A model generated the notes under the pieces. It was not told the DNA's origin, did not search any database, and saw only the letters and a program-made list of their open reading frames with translations. Positions 45,786 through 54,692 of a stretch of 64,000 nt of DNA are shown here, piece by piece. Source of the DNA: JANJTB01 sp032027125 (GTDB taxonomy: Bacteria > Bacteroidota > Ignavibacteria > Kapaibacteriales > UBA2268). The stretch spans positions 3,706,198-3,770,197 of the forward strand of contig JAVSMQ010000001.1 in the NCBI GenBank assembly GCA_032027125.1, in the 5' to 3' direction. Each line of letters begins with the position of its first letter. Within the stretch, counting starts at the first letter, position 1. Made by a program: the position numbers and the translations under genes.

Positions 45786-45830
45786 TTAAACCCTTTTGAA
45801 AGCTGATTTCAAGAGGGTTTTTTGTTTTTT
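45786..45830 (+). terminator. Rho-independent terminator after secA
   Basis: AAACCCTTTTGAAA pairs with TTTCAAGAGGGTTT around a five-base loop, followed by a T-rich run (ttttttgtttttt). It lies about 30 bases past the secA stop. Confidence 0.85.
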
Positions 45831-45925
45831 CGCAGGGAAATATGAAATACACAAATCCTGATTCAATAATGCAAAATAAAAGAGTTTGTAAATGTATTTT
45901 CGCTTTAAAAAGAAGAAATCCCACT

Positions 45926-45956
45926 GTCACTCCGTGACATCAACCTTGACAAGGGA
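45926..45956. repeat. Copy of the short double-palindrome repeat
   Basis: Matches 36767-36797 (gtcactccgtgacat, then cttgacaaggga) with three or four differences. Both copies are in spacers downstream of operon ends. Confidence 0.6.
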
Positions 45957-45979
45957 TAAGGTTGGATTTTGGAAAATTG

Positions 45980-46282
45980 TCAATTAATTTCAATACCGTC
46001 GTTTAATATTTCTTCATAAAAACCTGCCTTATCATTTGAACGGTCTATTACAATCGGCTCAATTCTATAATCAATCTTACTTCTCAAGTTCCATAATTTA
46101 GGTATTGTCGTTAGAAAATCAAATTCATAATTATTTACAATCAATGCGATGTCAATATCGCTATCTTCGGTATTCTTACCATTAGCATAAGATCCGAAAA
46201 TATACATCTTCTCGAACTCAAAATGTCCCTTCAGAAGTTCTTTATAAGCCCTTGCAATATTTATAACTGCGTTTTTATCCAT
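45980..46282 (-). CDS. MNT-type nucleotidyltransferase
   Basis: 100 residues. MYIFGSYANGKNTEDSDIDI is the GS...DxD active site of minimal nucleotidyltransferases. No HEPN gene is next to it; the gene lies between the secA terminator region and a 282-nt spacer in which I see nothing. It may be an antitoxin-like half or an independent small transferase. Confidence 0.8.
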   Translation of the reverse strand: MDKNAVINIARAYKELLKGHFEFEKMYIFGSYANGKNTEDSDIDIALIVNNYEFDFLTTIPKLWNLRSKIDYRIEPIVIDRSNDKAGFYEEILNDGIEIN

Positions 46283-46564
46283 GACTGTAAGTCTTTTGTT
46301 TGAGTGATTAAATTAATACAAATTTGTTCACTAAATATTATGTAGATATAAAAGGTGATTTATTGTAAAATACTGGAATAAACTTGGTATTAATCTCGGA
46401 ATTTTTCTTTCATTTTAAACATCAAGCAGCAAATGAAATAGCAACATTGAAACAAACCGTAAATAGCAAGAGATTGGAGTTGGAGATATAAAACCAATAA
46501 CCTGAATCCAAATCCGAAGGAGGGAATGATTATAGAAAAAGCACTTTCCCACCATCATCCCGCA

Positions 46565-47209
46565 TCATTCCGTTAAATCCGAAGCGGTATGATGAGACAC
46601 CTTCATAGAACATTCCGGGCTGAATGATTTTGATTTGATTGATTTTGATTTGATTGATTTGATAGCTTTTATTATTAATAATAGTAATGAGACAATTAGT
46701 CCAAGGAGAGATAACATTTTAATAAATCTAATCATATTAGCCTTTTCTTCATCAATTTCAATCCATTGATATGTGTCTTTGACTTGTGCAAAATCATTAT
46801 TACTTAAATCCCTAAAACTTATTTCGGGATTACCCTTTTTGCTTTTGTAGCTTGTTTCATAAGATATAAGATATTTAATGGTCTTTAAGCTATCTGTACA
46901 CTTTACAATTACGGAAGTATCATTATATCCATAGGCTAAAATGTCTTTGATTATAAAGCTACTATTCTTATACCCAAAACCAGTGCCAATAAGCTCAAAA
47001 TCTTCTTCATCATTCAAGGTAAATGAATAATATCTATCTACGCTTGGATTTAAATTATAGGCAAGATTTTTGTCACAAAAAGTACATCCTAAGCCATAAT
47101 CATAGCCTTTGCTATCATAATTCAGGAAAAGCAAAACACATAGAATAAATGTTACTCCGAAGAAAATAAAACTAAGTGTCTTTCTCATACATATTATTTT
47201 AAGTTTCAT
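46565..47209 (-). CDS. Hypothetical membrane protein
   Basis: 214 residues; AGGAAG about 8 bases before the first ATG supports this start. One hydrophobic segment near residues 9-30 (TLSFIFFGVTFILCVLLFL) and a second near 165-185 (MLSLLGLIVSLLLLIIKAI) bracket a soluble domain with Cys-x2-Cys (LGCTFCDK). The tail holds a short KSIKSKSIKSKS repeat. No family is recognised. It follows the 160-residue gene by 20 nt, so the two and the 48-residue ORF form a likely operon in a low-GC accessory stretch. Confidence 0.65.
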   Translation of the reverse strand: MKLKIICMRKTLSFIFFGVTFILCVLLFLNYDSKGYDYGLGCTFCDKNLAYNLNPSVDRYYSFTLNDEEDFELIGTGFGYKNSSFIIKDILAYGYNDTSVIVKCTDSLKTIKYLISYETSYKSKKGNPEISFRDLSNNDFAQVKDTYQWIEIDEEKANMIRFIKMLSLLGLIVSLLLLIIKAIKSIKSKSIKSKSFSPECSMKVSHHTASDLTE

Positions 47210-47229
47210 GTTCTTATCTTCCTATTAAT

Positions 47230-47712
47230 TTAATTATCTTGAGGAGGAAATTCTTTATATTTGTTAACATTAATATATTGTTGAACTATTTCATCAAAAA
47301 TAAATAGATATTCAATATGAATAATTAAATTTGACTTTTTATATTTCTCACTTTTTGTAAATTCACATGAAGGATATTGAATTATAAACAATGTATCATC
47401 TGTTTTTTTATAATAAAAACTATAACAAGAAGCCTTATATTTTGAAGAATATTCTTCATTTATATTATTATTTTCATCAAATATTTTAATTGATAATTTA
47501 TTCGTAGGATTAAGAAAACCACAAGTATTGGAAGAGAATATAACTATTTCTTTACTCTTTTTGAAATCAATTACTTTTGTTGTAGTATTAAAGCAAGAGA
47601 ATATTATATATCCTGTAAATAATATAATAGGTGATATAATTATTAAAATCATTATTACTGAGGTTTTCAATAATGCAAACAATACATTTTTTATCAATAA
47701 ATAATTTTTCAT
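47230..47712 (-). CDS. Hypothetical membrane-anchored protein
   Basis: 160 residues. One strong hydrophobic helix near the N-terminus (IMILIIISPIILFTGYIIF) acts as anchor or uncleaved signal; the rest is polar, rich in Lys, Asn, Ser and Tyr. No domain is recognised. The ATG is 7 bases after the stop of the 48-residue ORF upstream. Base composition is very AT-rich compared with secA, consistent with an acquired cassette. Confidence 0.6.
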   Translation of the reverse strand: MKNYLLIKNVLFALLKTSVIMILIIISPIILFTGYIIFSCFNTTTKVIDFKKSKEIVIFSSNTCGFLNPTNKLSIKIFDENNNINEEYSSKYKASCYSFYYKKTDDTLFIIQYPSCEFTKSEKYKKSNLIIHIEYLFIFDEIVQQYINVNKYKEFPPQDN

Positions 47713-47718
47713 TTCTTT

Positions 47719-47865
47719 TTATTTAATTTTTAAATGTTTATAAGATAATTCAAACAAATCGAATATGGCTTTATTTCTCCAGCCTAAATTCATCATTCTT
47801 TGAGAATAGGTGTAGTCATTGCCATCGGGTTTATCATCCCACATTTGTTTTATTATTATGGTCAT
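47719..47865 (-). CDS. Small ORF directly behind leader copy 1
   Basis: 48 residues (MTIIIKQMWDDKPDGNDY...). Its ATG directly follows the leader repeat copy 1, whose sequence up to the ATG resembles that before the 12084 ORF. It ends 6 nt before the next start, as in an operon. No family is recognised and no similarity to the 12084 product is visible. The gene is supported by conservation of the leader-ATG junction rather than by its own sequence. Confidence 0.4.
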   Translation of the reverse strand: MTIIIKQMWDDKPDGNDYTYSQRMMNLGWRNKAIFDLFELSYKHLKIK

Positions 47866-48058
47866 AGTTTAATTGTCATTATTTAAATATAGTTTTTATT
47901 TATCTTTCACATAACTTGACTACAAATTTACCAATTTTCTCTCTTTTTAAGGCTTTCTTTTTTCAAAATATGAAAAATTAATTGGAAAACAAAATATTTT
48001 TTTGTTTTCTGGTAGCGATTGGCTGTTATTCATTGACAATTGGATTAAATATTTAAAA
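47866..48058 (-). repeat. Shared leader element, copy 1
   Basis: Positions 47921-48058 align with 48611-48750 over about 140 bases with few differences in the first half (ccaattttctctctttttaa / tttcttttttcaaaatatga) and again near cattgacaattggattaaat. The gene-side extension 47866-47920 resembles the sequence before the ORF at 12084. It ends at the ATG of the 48-residue ORF. Confidence 0.7.
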
Positions 48059-48100
48059 TGCTGTTTTTTCTAAAAATAAAACATTCAGGAAATTGAAGAA

Positions 48101-48592
48101 TTAGTATCTTCTAAATAAATCATCTCTCCAGTAATCTTCTTCAGGATTTAAAGTTCTCCTATACTTTCCTTCAAAAATCAAAACAATAAAATTACTAATT
48201 AATAAAATAAGCGAGCTTCCGAACCAAAGCCAATATCCTGATTTTAATTCAGTTATAATTTCTTTCGAGCCACCCTCATCAACAGAAATTGAATCAAAAA
48301 ATAAAAATGCAAAAGATAAAAGAAATGCTATTATGCTTGTAACAAATGATAATTTCGGAAATTTTAGGAATAAAGCTATAGACGCAATTAAAAATGGATT
48401 TGCAAACCATGATATTACGGCTTTCTCTCCAATGAAAATTCCAAGAAATCCGGTAAAGAAAGTTGACAGTGAATTTATGCACCCTAAAGCTGTGCAAAAA
48501 CAGTCCTGTGTTAATGAAAGCACAAAAAAACAGATACAGATTATAAAACTGTAGTAACTAAATTTTTCTATATTTAAAGCTCTTTTCATCAT
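48101..48592 (-). CDS. Hypothetical four-helix membrane protein
   Basis: 163 residues with four hydrophobic helices (near 14-28, 45-55, 62-75, 80-100, with a fifth possible at 122-142). Cys-rich start of the first loop (QDCFCTALGC). The C-terminus is charged (YWRDDLFRRY). No family is assigned. The gene starts just downstream of leader copy 2, but no small ORF intervenes here. Likely inner membrane. Confidence 0.65.
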   Translation of the reverse strand: MMKRALNIEKFSYYSFIICICFFVLSLTQDCFCTALGCINSLSTFFTGFLGIFIGEKAVISWFANPFLIASIALFLKFPKLSFVTSIIAFLLSFAFLFFDSISVDEGGSKEIITELKSGYWLWFGSSLILLISNFIVLIFEGKYRRTLNPEEDYWRDDLFRRY

Positions 48593-48610
48593 TTCTTACA
48601 TTCGTAAACT

Positions 48611-48750
48611 TACAAACTTACCAATTTTCTCCCTTTTTCCGGCTTTCTTTTTTCAAAATATGAAATAAAAATTGGAAAACAAAATATATTTTCGTTCTCA
48701 GTTCCCAATTGAAATCTTATTCTTTGACAATTGGATTAAATATTTTAATA
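48611..48750 (-). repeat. Shared leader element, copy 2
   Basis: See copy 1; this copy lies 19 bases upstream of the start of the 163-residue membrane protein. The gene-proximal half (read on the minus strand: catattttgaaaaaagaaag, then ggaaaaagggagaaaattgg) is the part also present at 11965-12083. Confidence 0.7.
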
Positions 48751-49075
48751 GCTATTTTATATCAAAATACAACTGAAATACATAAAAATGAGATAAATCG
48801 TGTGCTAAAGACGGGATAATGCGTGTTAAAGACGGGATAATGCGTGTTAAAGATTTCAAATCAAACTATTTTTGTTTCCTTTACATTATATTTTTATTTA
48901 TCTTTATAAATTGAACATTCAAATAGTTCATTTCTTTATTCACTTTCAAATATTTACTTATCATTTTAATAAATTTTTATTTTATTATAAAAAAATCCGT
49001 AACTACTTAGCCTCTCAATACTAATAAAAATAAAATAGAAACGTGTAACTACTCATCAGTAGAGTTTCGCAAAGT

Positions 49076-49119
49076 GCTAAAGCCGTTTGTTGCTTAAGTT
49101 CGCAACAAACGGCTTTAGC
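49076..49119. repeat. Perfect 18-bp inverted repeat
   Basis: Arms gctaaagccgtttgttgc and its complement around the 8-base loop ttaagttc. It resembles REP-like or small non-autonomous palindromic elements. There is no following T run, so it is unlikely to be a simple terminator. Confidence 0.75.
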
Positions 49120-49257
49120 CGTATGCAAAATTAGAACTAAAAAATGGAAAATATCGTGATTAATATAATGTTTACTGTCAAAATATAATAATGTTATTAT
49201 GATATTAGAATATTAGATAATTTAGAAAGAGTAGTTACATAAATTGGTAAATTATTG

Positions 49258-50313
49258 ATGAATAATAATAATATTGAGTATTTTTTTGAAAGGGAAATTA
49301 AGCCGTTTCTTGGATTTGTGGATAATCAATCAATTGAATCACTTTCTAAAGTTCTGAAATTTCATCCGACTGAGAGCCTGTATTATATGCTGTGCTTTGA
49401 GTTAGTACTGCATAACGGTACAGTCGGTATGGACTTTTTCTCGGGTGCATCGGTTAGAAATCCTCACGGAACCGGAATTCTGAATAATTTATATCATAAA
49501 CTTAAAAACAATGTAAATGCCGGAGTTCAAAATTGGCTGCTGCCTCTTGATACATTGGATTATATGAAAAATGATTCTGATAATTCATTGATTGACCATA
49601 TTTGGCTCGAATTTGATACATCCAATTCCGCTTCAATAAATCATTATCCAAGCATTTTCTGGGGATTACCGCCTCAGATATACAAAGACAAGATTAAAAT
49701 GATGCAGTTGTTAGAATTATTAACAAACAGATTAAATGCCGCGATTGACATTAAAAGTAAAAATCTGTTAAGTTCTGTTTTCAATCTTACTCTAAATACT
49801 CAGGGCATTACTCATTTGGGATTGATGACTGCGCGAAATGGCAATAATTTACGAATTTTGATAAATAAAGCAGTAAAGGAAGATATAATTGCAATTCTAA
49901 ATCATTTTAAGAGAAATGAAATATCAAAAGTAACAAGTTTAATAAATGATTTGAAATCGTATTTTGATTACTTCTCGCTGCAATTGGAATTAGGCAGTGA
50001 CGGTACTGTCGGGGCAATAGGTCTGGAGTGTTATCATTATGACAGACCGGTTAAATTCAGAAAAAAATTAAGCAGTTATACTTTGTCAAAATTATGTGAA
50101 ATGGGTTACATTAGCTTCGCAACGACCGTGGATATTCTTGCTTTTGACGGTTGTGAAAAAGTAATAACTCCTTTTGAACTGCAATTACAGGACAAATCAA
50201 TATATCCGGTTACGATTGACAGAAAAATCCATCATTACAAATTTAATATTCTTGATGATAATATAACTATGAAGGTTTATTTAAGTTCAGAATGCAAATG
50301 GGAATTTAAATGA
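49258..50313 (+). CDS. Uncharacterised 351-residue protein
   Basis: 351 residues from the ATG at 49258 (a TTG just before is possible). No signal peptide or membrane helix. The two halves show similar pieces: IDHIWLEFDTSNSASI then PSIFWGLP near residues 117-137, and LQLELGSDGTVGAIGLECYH near 240-260, suggesting an internal duplication or two related lobes. I do not recognise an enzyme motif. It is not in an operon; a hairpin precedes it and a large palindrome follows. Function unknown. Confidence 0.7.
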   Translation: MNNNNIEYFFEREIKPFLGFVDNQSIESLSKVLKFHPTESLYYMLCFELVLHNGTVGMDFFSGASVRNPHGTGILNNLYHKLKNNVNAGVQNWLLPLDTLDYMKNDSDNSLIDHIWLEFDTSNSASINHYPSIFWGLPPQIYKDKIKMMQLLELLTNRLNAAIDIKSKNLLSSVFNLTLNTQGITHLGLMTARNGNNLRILINKAVKEDIIAILNHFKRNEISKVTSLINDLKSYFDYFSLQLELGSDGTVGAIGLECYHYDRPVKFRKKLSSYTLSKLCEMGYISFATTVDILAFDGCEKVITPFELQLQDKSIYPVTIDRKIHHYKFNILDDNITMKVYLSSECKWEFK

Positions 50314-50663
50314 TATCATATTTGTTGGAAAAATTATTCCGCAAATTATAATCCAGACAATTTTTGTAAATAATCAGCCGGTTAAATAATGACCGTGAAT
50401 CCTATTAAAATATCTTTAGCCAGAACATGCAAAATCCCCCTAACCCCCTTGAAAAGGGGGAATTCAGTTTCCCCCTTTTCAAGGGGGTTAGGGGGATTTC
50501 TTGATTGGTATTGTTAAAAGTGAACATTTTAATTGAAAATTAAGCTATTTTAGGTTAAATATAAACGTTGTATTAAATTCTCAACAACCGGCTGAGTAGC
50601 TACAATTTTTTTAATTCCTCTCGTCTCGCATTTATTTGATGTCAATTTATAACGGAAAAAGTA
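50314..50663. other. Spacer with a 31-bp perfect palindrome
   Basis: No gene is supported outside the palindrome at 50432-50499. Confidence 0.5.
50432..50499. repeat. Perfect inverted repeat, 31-base arms
   Basis: Arms 50432-50462 and 50469-50499 are exact inverted complements separated by six bases. They consist of C5 and G5 blocks (aaatccccctaaccccctt, gaaaagggggaa). The high GC stands out in AT-rich DNA. A dispersed hairpin element is the likely identity. Confidence 0.9.
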
Positions 50664-51422
50664 ATGAAAATTCAGGTAATAACAATTGATTTTTGGAATA
50701 CATTATTCGACTCAAGTAATGGTATAAACCGTAATGCTGTCCGTCAGCATGTTTTCGCCGGGGAAGTTGCAAAACTTGATGTGAGTGTATCAAAAGAGGA
50801 CTTCCATAGTGCTATTCAGGCATCTTGGGAATTTTTTAATAATATATGGGTGAATCAGCAGCGGACTCCGGAATGTTACGAAACAATCGAGTATTTATGG
50901 TCTTATCTCAAATTGCCTTATCTTCCCGAATCCATAAGTACTGTAGCCAAATCATTTTCCGAGTCAATTCTTGATTATCCGCCGAAACAGATGGATGGAG
51001 TAAGTGAAGTTCTCAAATCATTAAAGCAAAATGGTTATAAAATCGGACTCATTTCCGATACAGGTTTTACACCCGGATTGATACTTAAGCAGGTTATGAA
51101 TAATGCCGGACTTTTGGAATATTTTGATTCATTTAGTTTTAGCGACGAAACAGGAGTGTCAAAGCCTAATCCCAAAGCTTTCACTAAAATAACTGATGGT
51201 TTTGGTGTTACGCCTCAGCAGGCTCTACATATAGGCGATATTGAAAAGACTGATATTGTAGGTGCCAAACAATTAGGCATGAAAGCCATAAGATTTTCCG
51301 GGGATGAAACAGCCGTTCTAAGCAAAAGTAATCCAAAAGTCAGTGCTGCTGATGCTGAAATTGTGCATTGGAATGAATTTGAAAATGCTTTGAAGGAAAT
51401 TGAAAGGAAATTAGATAATTAA
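50664..51422 (+). CDS. HAD-superfamily hydrolase
   Basis: 252 residues. Motif I reads ITIDFWNTLFD, keeping the nucleophile Asp but with Trp in place of the second Asp, seen in part of the haloacid dehalogenase-like subgroup. Motif II is LISDTGF, motif III Lys in GVSKPNPKAF and motif IV HIGDIEKTDIVGAK. A four-helix cap lies between motifs I and II. Probably a small-molecule phosphatase or a related hydrolase. Without the general-acid Asp, ordinary phosphatase activity is uncertain. Confidence 0.85.
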   Translation: MKIQVITIDFWNTLFDSSNGINRNAVRQHVFAGEVAKLDVSVSKEDFHSAIQASWEFFNNIWVNQQRTPECYETIEYLWSYLKLPYLPESISTVAKSFSESILDYPPKQMDGVSEVLKSLKQNGYKIGLISDTGFTPGLILKQVMNNAGLLEYFDSFSFSDETGVSKPNPKAFTKITDGFGVTPQQALHIGDIEKTDIVGAKQLGMKAIRFSGDETAVLSKSNPKVSAADAEIVHWNEFENALKEIERKLDN

Positions 51423-51553
51423 TAATAAAAGAATCAGTTTTATTACCTTAAGTATGATTCAATTTAATACAATCAAATGATTTCTCTTTATGCCCTCCTT
51501 CAAAAAAATATAAAATTCCTCCACAATAATAAAAATCTTACTTCGTGATAGCA

Positions 51554-51580
51554 TTAGCACTCGATACAAATGAGTGCTAA
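51554..51580 (+). promoter_or_regulatory. CIRCE element upstream of groES-groEL
   Basis: TTAGCACTC, nine bases (gatacaaat), GAGTGCTAA: a perfect match to the CIRCE consensus. It is the binding site of the repressor HrcA, which silences the chaperonin operon until heat shock. It lies 114 bases before the groES start. Confidence 0.97.
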
Positions 51581-51694
51581 CATTTTCGGGCTTTCGCCTG
51601 ATAAACACTAAGAGATTGAAATTGTAAATTATACATAAGTTAATTTTTTTTATAAAGTTTTGTTAAACTTTTAATATATTTTAGGAGATTCGTT

Positions 51695-51982
51695 ATGAAT
51701 TTAAAACCATTGCACGATCGTATCATCGTAAGAGCTGCTCAGGCAGAAGAAACTACTAAAGGCGGGATTATTATCCCTGATACTGCAAAAGAAAAACCTA
51801 TGCAGGGTGAAGTTCTGTCTATCGGACAGGGCAAACAGTCAGAAGACGGAAAAATTACTCCGCTTCAGGTAAAAGTCGGCGACAAAGTATTATACGGAAA
51901 ATATGCCGGTACTGAAGTAACTGTTGAAGGTGAGGAATTACTCATCATGCGTGAAAGCGACGTTTTTGCGATTATTGGATAA
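51695..51982 (+). CDS. groS: Co-chaperonin GroES
   Basis: 95 residues. LKPLHDRIIVRAAQAEETTK, GGIIIPDTAKEKP and VKVGDKVLYGKYAGTEV match GroES. It caps the GroEL cavity during folding. It has the ribosome site TAGGAG before its ATG and lies 39 nt ahead of groEL under the CIRCE-controlled promoter. Confidence 0.98.
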   Translation: MNLKPLHDRIIVRAAQAEETTKGGIIIPDTAKEKPMQGEVLSIGQGKQSEDGKITPLQVKVGDKVLYGKYAGTEVTVEGEELLIMRESDVFAIIG

Positions 51983-52021
51983 TTTAGAAATTTAATTTTA
52001 TATAAATGGAGGATATTTTAG

Positions 52022-53659
52022 ATGTCAGCAAAGTTAATTAATTATGATGTAGATGCTCGTACAGCACTTAAGAAAGGTGTAGACCAGCTTGCTAATGCTG
52101 TAAAAGTTACTTTAGGACCAAAAGGTCGTAATGTTATTATTGACAAAAAATTCGGCGCACCAACCGTTACTAAAGACGGTGTTACTGTTGCCAAAGAAAT
52201 CGAATTAGATGACCCGATTGAGAACATGGGCGCAAATATGGTTCGCGAAGTTGCTTCAAGAACTTCCGATTTAGCCGGTGACGGTACTACAACTGCAACA
52301 GTTCTTGCTCAGGCAATTTACCGTGAAGGTCTCAAAAACGTTACTGCCGGTGCTAATCCTATGGATTTGAAACGCGGTATTGACCTTGCCGTTATTTCAA
52401 TTACTGAAGGCTTAAAAGAACTTAGCCGCGAAGTTGAAGGCAAGAAAGAGATTACTCAGGTTGGTACAATTTCTGCAAACAACGACTCAACTATCGGTGA
52501 ACTCATTGCCGAAGCAATGGAAAAAGTCGGTAAAGACGGTGTAATAACTGTTGAAGAAGCAAAAGGTACTGAAACTTCTATGGAAACAGTAGAAGGTATG
52601 CAGTTCGACCGCGGTTACCTTTCTCCATACTTCATCACTGATGCAGATTCAATGGAAACCAAACTCGAAGACCCGTATATCTTGATTTATGACAAGAAAA
52701 TTTCTGCAATCAAAGAACTTCTTCCGATACTTGAGAAAGTTTCTCAGCACGGACGTTCACTTCTTATCATTGCTGAAGACCTTGAAGGCGAAGCATTAGC
52801 AACTTTGGTTGTTAATAAACTTCGCGGTACTTTACGTATTGCTGCTGTTAAAGCTCCGGGATTCGGCGACCGTCGTAAAGCTATGCTTGAAGATGTTGCA
52901 GTTTTGACCGGTGGTACTGTAATCAGTGAAGAAAAAGGATTTAAACTTGATCAGGCACAGATTTCTTACCTCGGACAAGCAAAGACTATCATCATTGACA
53001 AAGATAACACTACTATCGTTGAAGGTGCAGGCGCTTCGGATGAAATCAAGAAGAAAGTAAACGAAATCAGAATTCAGATTGAAAAAACTACAAGCGATTA
53101 CGACCGTGAAAAACTTCAGGAACGTCTTGCTAAATTAAGCGGCGGTGTTGCTGTGCTTAAAATTGGTGCGGCTTCAGAAGTTGAAATGAAAGAAAAGAAA
53201 GCCCGTGTTGAAGATGCTCTTCATGCAACACGTGCTGCAGTAGAAGAAGGTATCGTACCCGGCGGCGGCGTTGCTTACTTACGTGCTTTGGCAAAACTTA
53301 GCAATATCAAAACTGCTAACGAAGATCAGACTACAGGCGTTAATATTATCCGCCGTGCAATTGAAGAACCAATTCGCCAGATTGTAACAAATGCCGGTGA
53401 AGAAGCTTCGGTTGTTGTTAATAAAGTTAAAGCAGGCGAAGGCGCTTACGGATACAATGCTGCAACAGGCGAATACGGCAATTTATTTGAAATGGGTGTT
53501 ATTGACCCGACTAAAGTAAGCCGTGTAGCTCTCGAAAATGCTGCTTCAGTTGCAGGATTATTAATCACAACTGAATGTACTATCACTGAGAAACCACAGA
53601 AAGAATCAGCTATGCCTCCTATGCCCGGCGGTATGGGCGGAATGGACGGAATGTATTAA
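52022..53659 (+). CDS. groL: Chaperonin GroEL
   Basis: 545 residues. KVTLGPKGRNVIIDKKFGAP, DGTTTATVLAQAI and LLIIAEDLEGEALATLVVNK are GroEL signatures, and the C-terminus ends in the GGM repeat (PGGMGGMDGMY). It forms the double ring that folds proteins with GroES and ATP. The gene has a GGAGG-type site upstream and an intrinsic terminator downstream. Confidence 0.98.
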   Translation: MSAKLINYDVDARTALKKGVDQLANAVKVTLGPKGRNVIIDKKFGAPTVTKDGVTVAKEIELDDPIENMGANMVREVASRTSDLAGDGTTTATVLAQAIYREGLKNVTAGANPMDLKRGIDLAVISITEGLKELSREVEGKKEITQVGTISANNDSTIGELIAEAMEKVGKDGVITVEEAKGTETSMETVEGMQFDRGYLSPYFITDADSMETKLEDPYILIYDKKISAIKELLPILEKVSQHGRSLLIIAEDLEGEALATLVVNKLRGTLRIAAVKAPGFGDRRKAMLEDVAVLTGGTVISEEKGFKLDQAQISYLGQAKTIIIDKDNTTIVEGAGASDEIKKKVNEIRIQIEKTTSDYDREKLQERLAKLSGGVAVLKIGAASEVEMKEKKARVEDALHATRAAVEEGIVPGGGVAYLRALAKLSNIKTANEDQTTGVNIIRRAIEEPIRQIVTNAGEEASVVVNKVKAGEGAYGYNAATGEYGNLFEMGVIDPTKVSRVALENAASVAGLLITTECTITEKPQKESAMPPMPGGMGGMDGMY

Positions 53660-53698
53660 TAAATTGACAATTGATAAATTTCAATTGATAATTTTAAG

Positions 53699-53731
53699 AA
53701 TCCCTGCTTTGAAAGAGGCGGGGATTTTTTT
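53699..53731 (+). terminator. Rho-independent terminator after groEL
   Basis: AATCCCTGC pairs with GCGGGGATT (one G-U pair) around a ten-base loop, followed by eight T. It lies 40 bases past the groEL stop. Confidence 0.9.
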
Positions 53732-53797
53732 TATTATGTTTTTAATAATGATTTTACTATTTTTGTTTTTTGAAAAAATAAAAATCCGGAGATTGTA

Positions 53798-54055
53798 ATG
53801 ATTAGTAATAAAGAAGCTGCTCAAAAAGCAATTGAATATTTAGAAAATTTCTATGATGAAACTAAAAATATTTTACTTGAAGAAGTTGAATTAACCGACG
53901 ACAATAAATTTTGGCTAATTACCCTAAGTTATGACAGTAAACTACCAATGAGTGCATTAGACATAGCTGTTGGAAAAAATAATAGAAGTTATAAAATTTT
54001 TGAAGTATCTACTACCAAAGGTGAAGTAAAATCTATGAAAATAAGAAAAATATGA
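53798..54055 (+). CDS. Small protein paired with PIN protein (putative antitoxin)
   Basis: 85 residues, start supported by CCGGAGAT upstream. An N-terminal helix (ISNKEAAQKAIEYLENFYDE) is followed by about four strands (ILLEEVELTDDNKFWLITLS, SYKIFEVSTTKGEVKSMKIR), like a small alpha/beta or PepSY-like fold. Its stop overlaps the PIN gene ATG by 4 nt, which indicates coupled expression. I do not recognise a described antitoxin family. Confidence 0.6.
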   Translation: MISNKEAAQKAIEYLENFYDETKNILLEEVELTDDNKFWLITLSYDSKLPMSALDIAVGKNNRSYKIFEVSTTKGEVKSMKIRKI

Positions 54056-54522
54056 AGTTTTCTAAACTGATTCTTGATACGAATTTATTTCTTGTTTTTA
54101 TTGTTGGCAAAATTGATATTGATTTAATACCAAAAGTAAAAAGAATTTCAGGATATGATATTGAAGATTTTAATTCCATTATGAATTTTGTCAATAAAGC
54201 AAAGGAAGTATTAATCACCAACAGTATTGCAACTGAGGTTTGTAATCACCTGGATAAATATAATAAACAATATAATAATGAAATATTTAAGAAATTTGCA
54301 GATGTTTTAAAAGTATTAACGGATAAAACAATTAAGTTGAAAGACAATATAAATAATGATGCATTTATTATATTTGGCTTTGCAGATGCCGAAATATATA
54401 ATATAACTGATTTAGATTGTTTGATAATGACAGATGATTCCAATTTATCTGATTTCCTAAACAACAATGGCAGACAGGTTCTTAATATTAATCATTTAAG
54501 ACAGGAAAGATGGTTCAATTAA
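54052..54522 (+). CDS. PIN-domain protein (toxin candidate)
   Basis: 156 residues. LILDTNLFLVFIVG carries the first Asp; SIATEVCNHL the Glu; FGFADAEIYNI and DCLIMTDDSNLSDFL the later acidic residues of the PIN nuclease site. It is coupled by ATGA overlap to the 85-residue partner upstream. Probable RNase toxin. Confidence 0.75.
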   Translation: MKFSKLILDTNLFLVFIVGKIDIDLIPKVKRISGYDIEDFNSIMNFVNKAKEVLITNSIATEVCNHLDKYNKQYNNEIFKKFADVLKVLTDKTIKLKDNINNDAFIIFGFADAEIYNITDLDCLIMTDDSNLSDFLNNNGRQVLNINHLRQERWFN

Positions 54523-54692
54523 TTATATTTGAAATAATTTGTTGAAATATACTCAGTTTTAATAAATTCGTAAGTAAACTATATTTATTTATGAGGATTG
54601 AAGAAATACTTGAAAAATTAAACGTATTTCAAATCTATAGATTGGATATCTTTTTAATTTTATAATAATTCGATACAACAAAAACCATAATT

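Larger units (their letters stand above)
48593..49257. other. Long spacer with leader copy 2, short tandem repeat and hairpin
   Basis: No gene is supported. It contains leader copy 2 (48611-48750) and a 21-bp tandem repeat (48800-48852, 2.5 units of gcgtgttaaagacgggataa plus one base). It also has a strong hairpin (49076-49119). Confidence 0.55.

Noticed and set aside
48800..48852. Functional array of 21-bp repeats
   Set aside because: Only about 2.5 units and no coding frame; recorded as minor repeat only.
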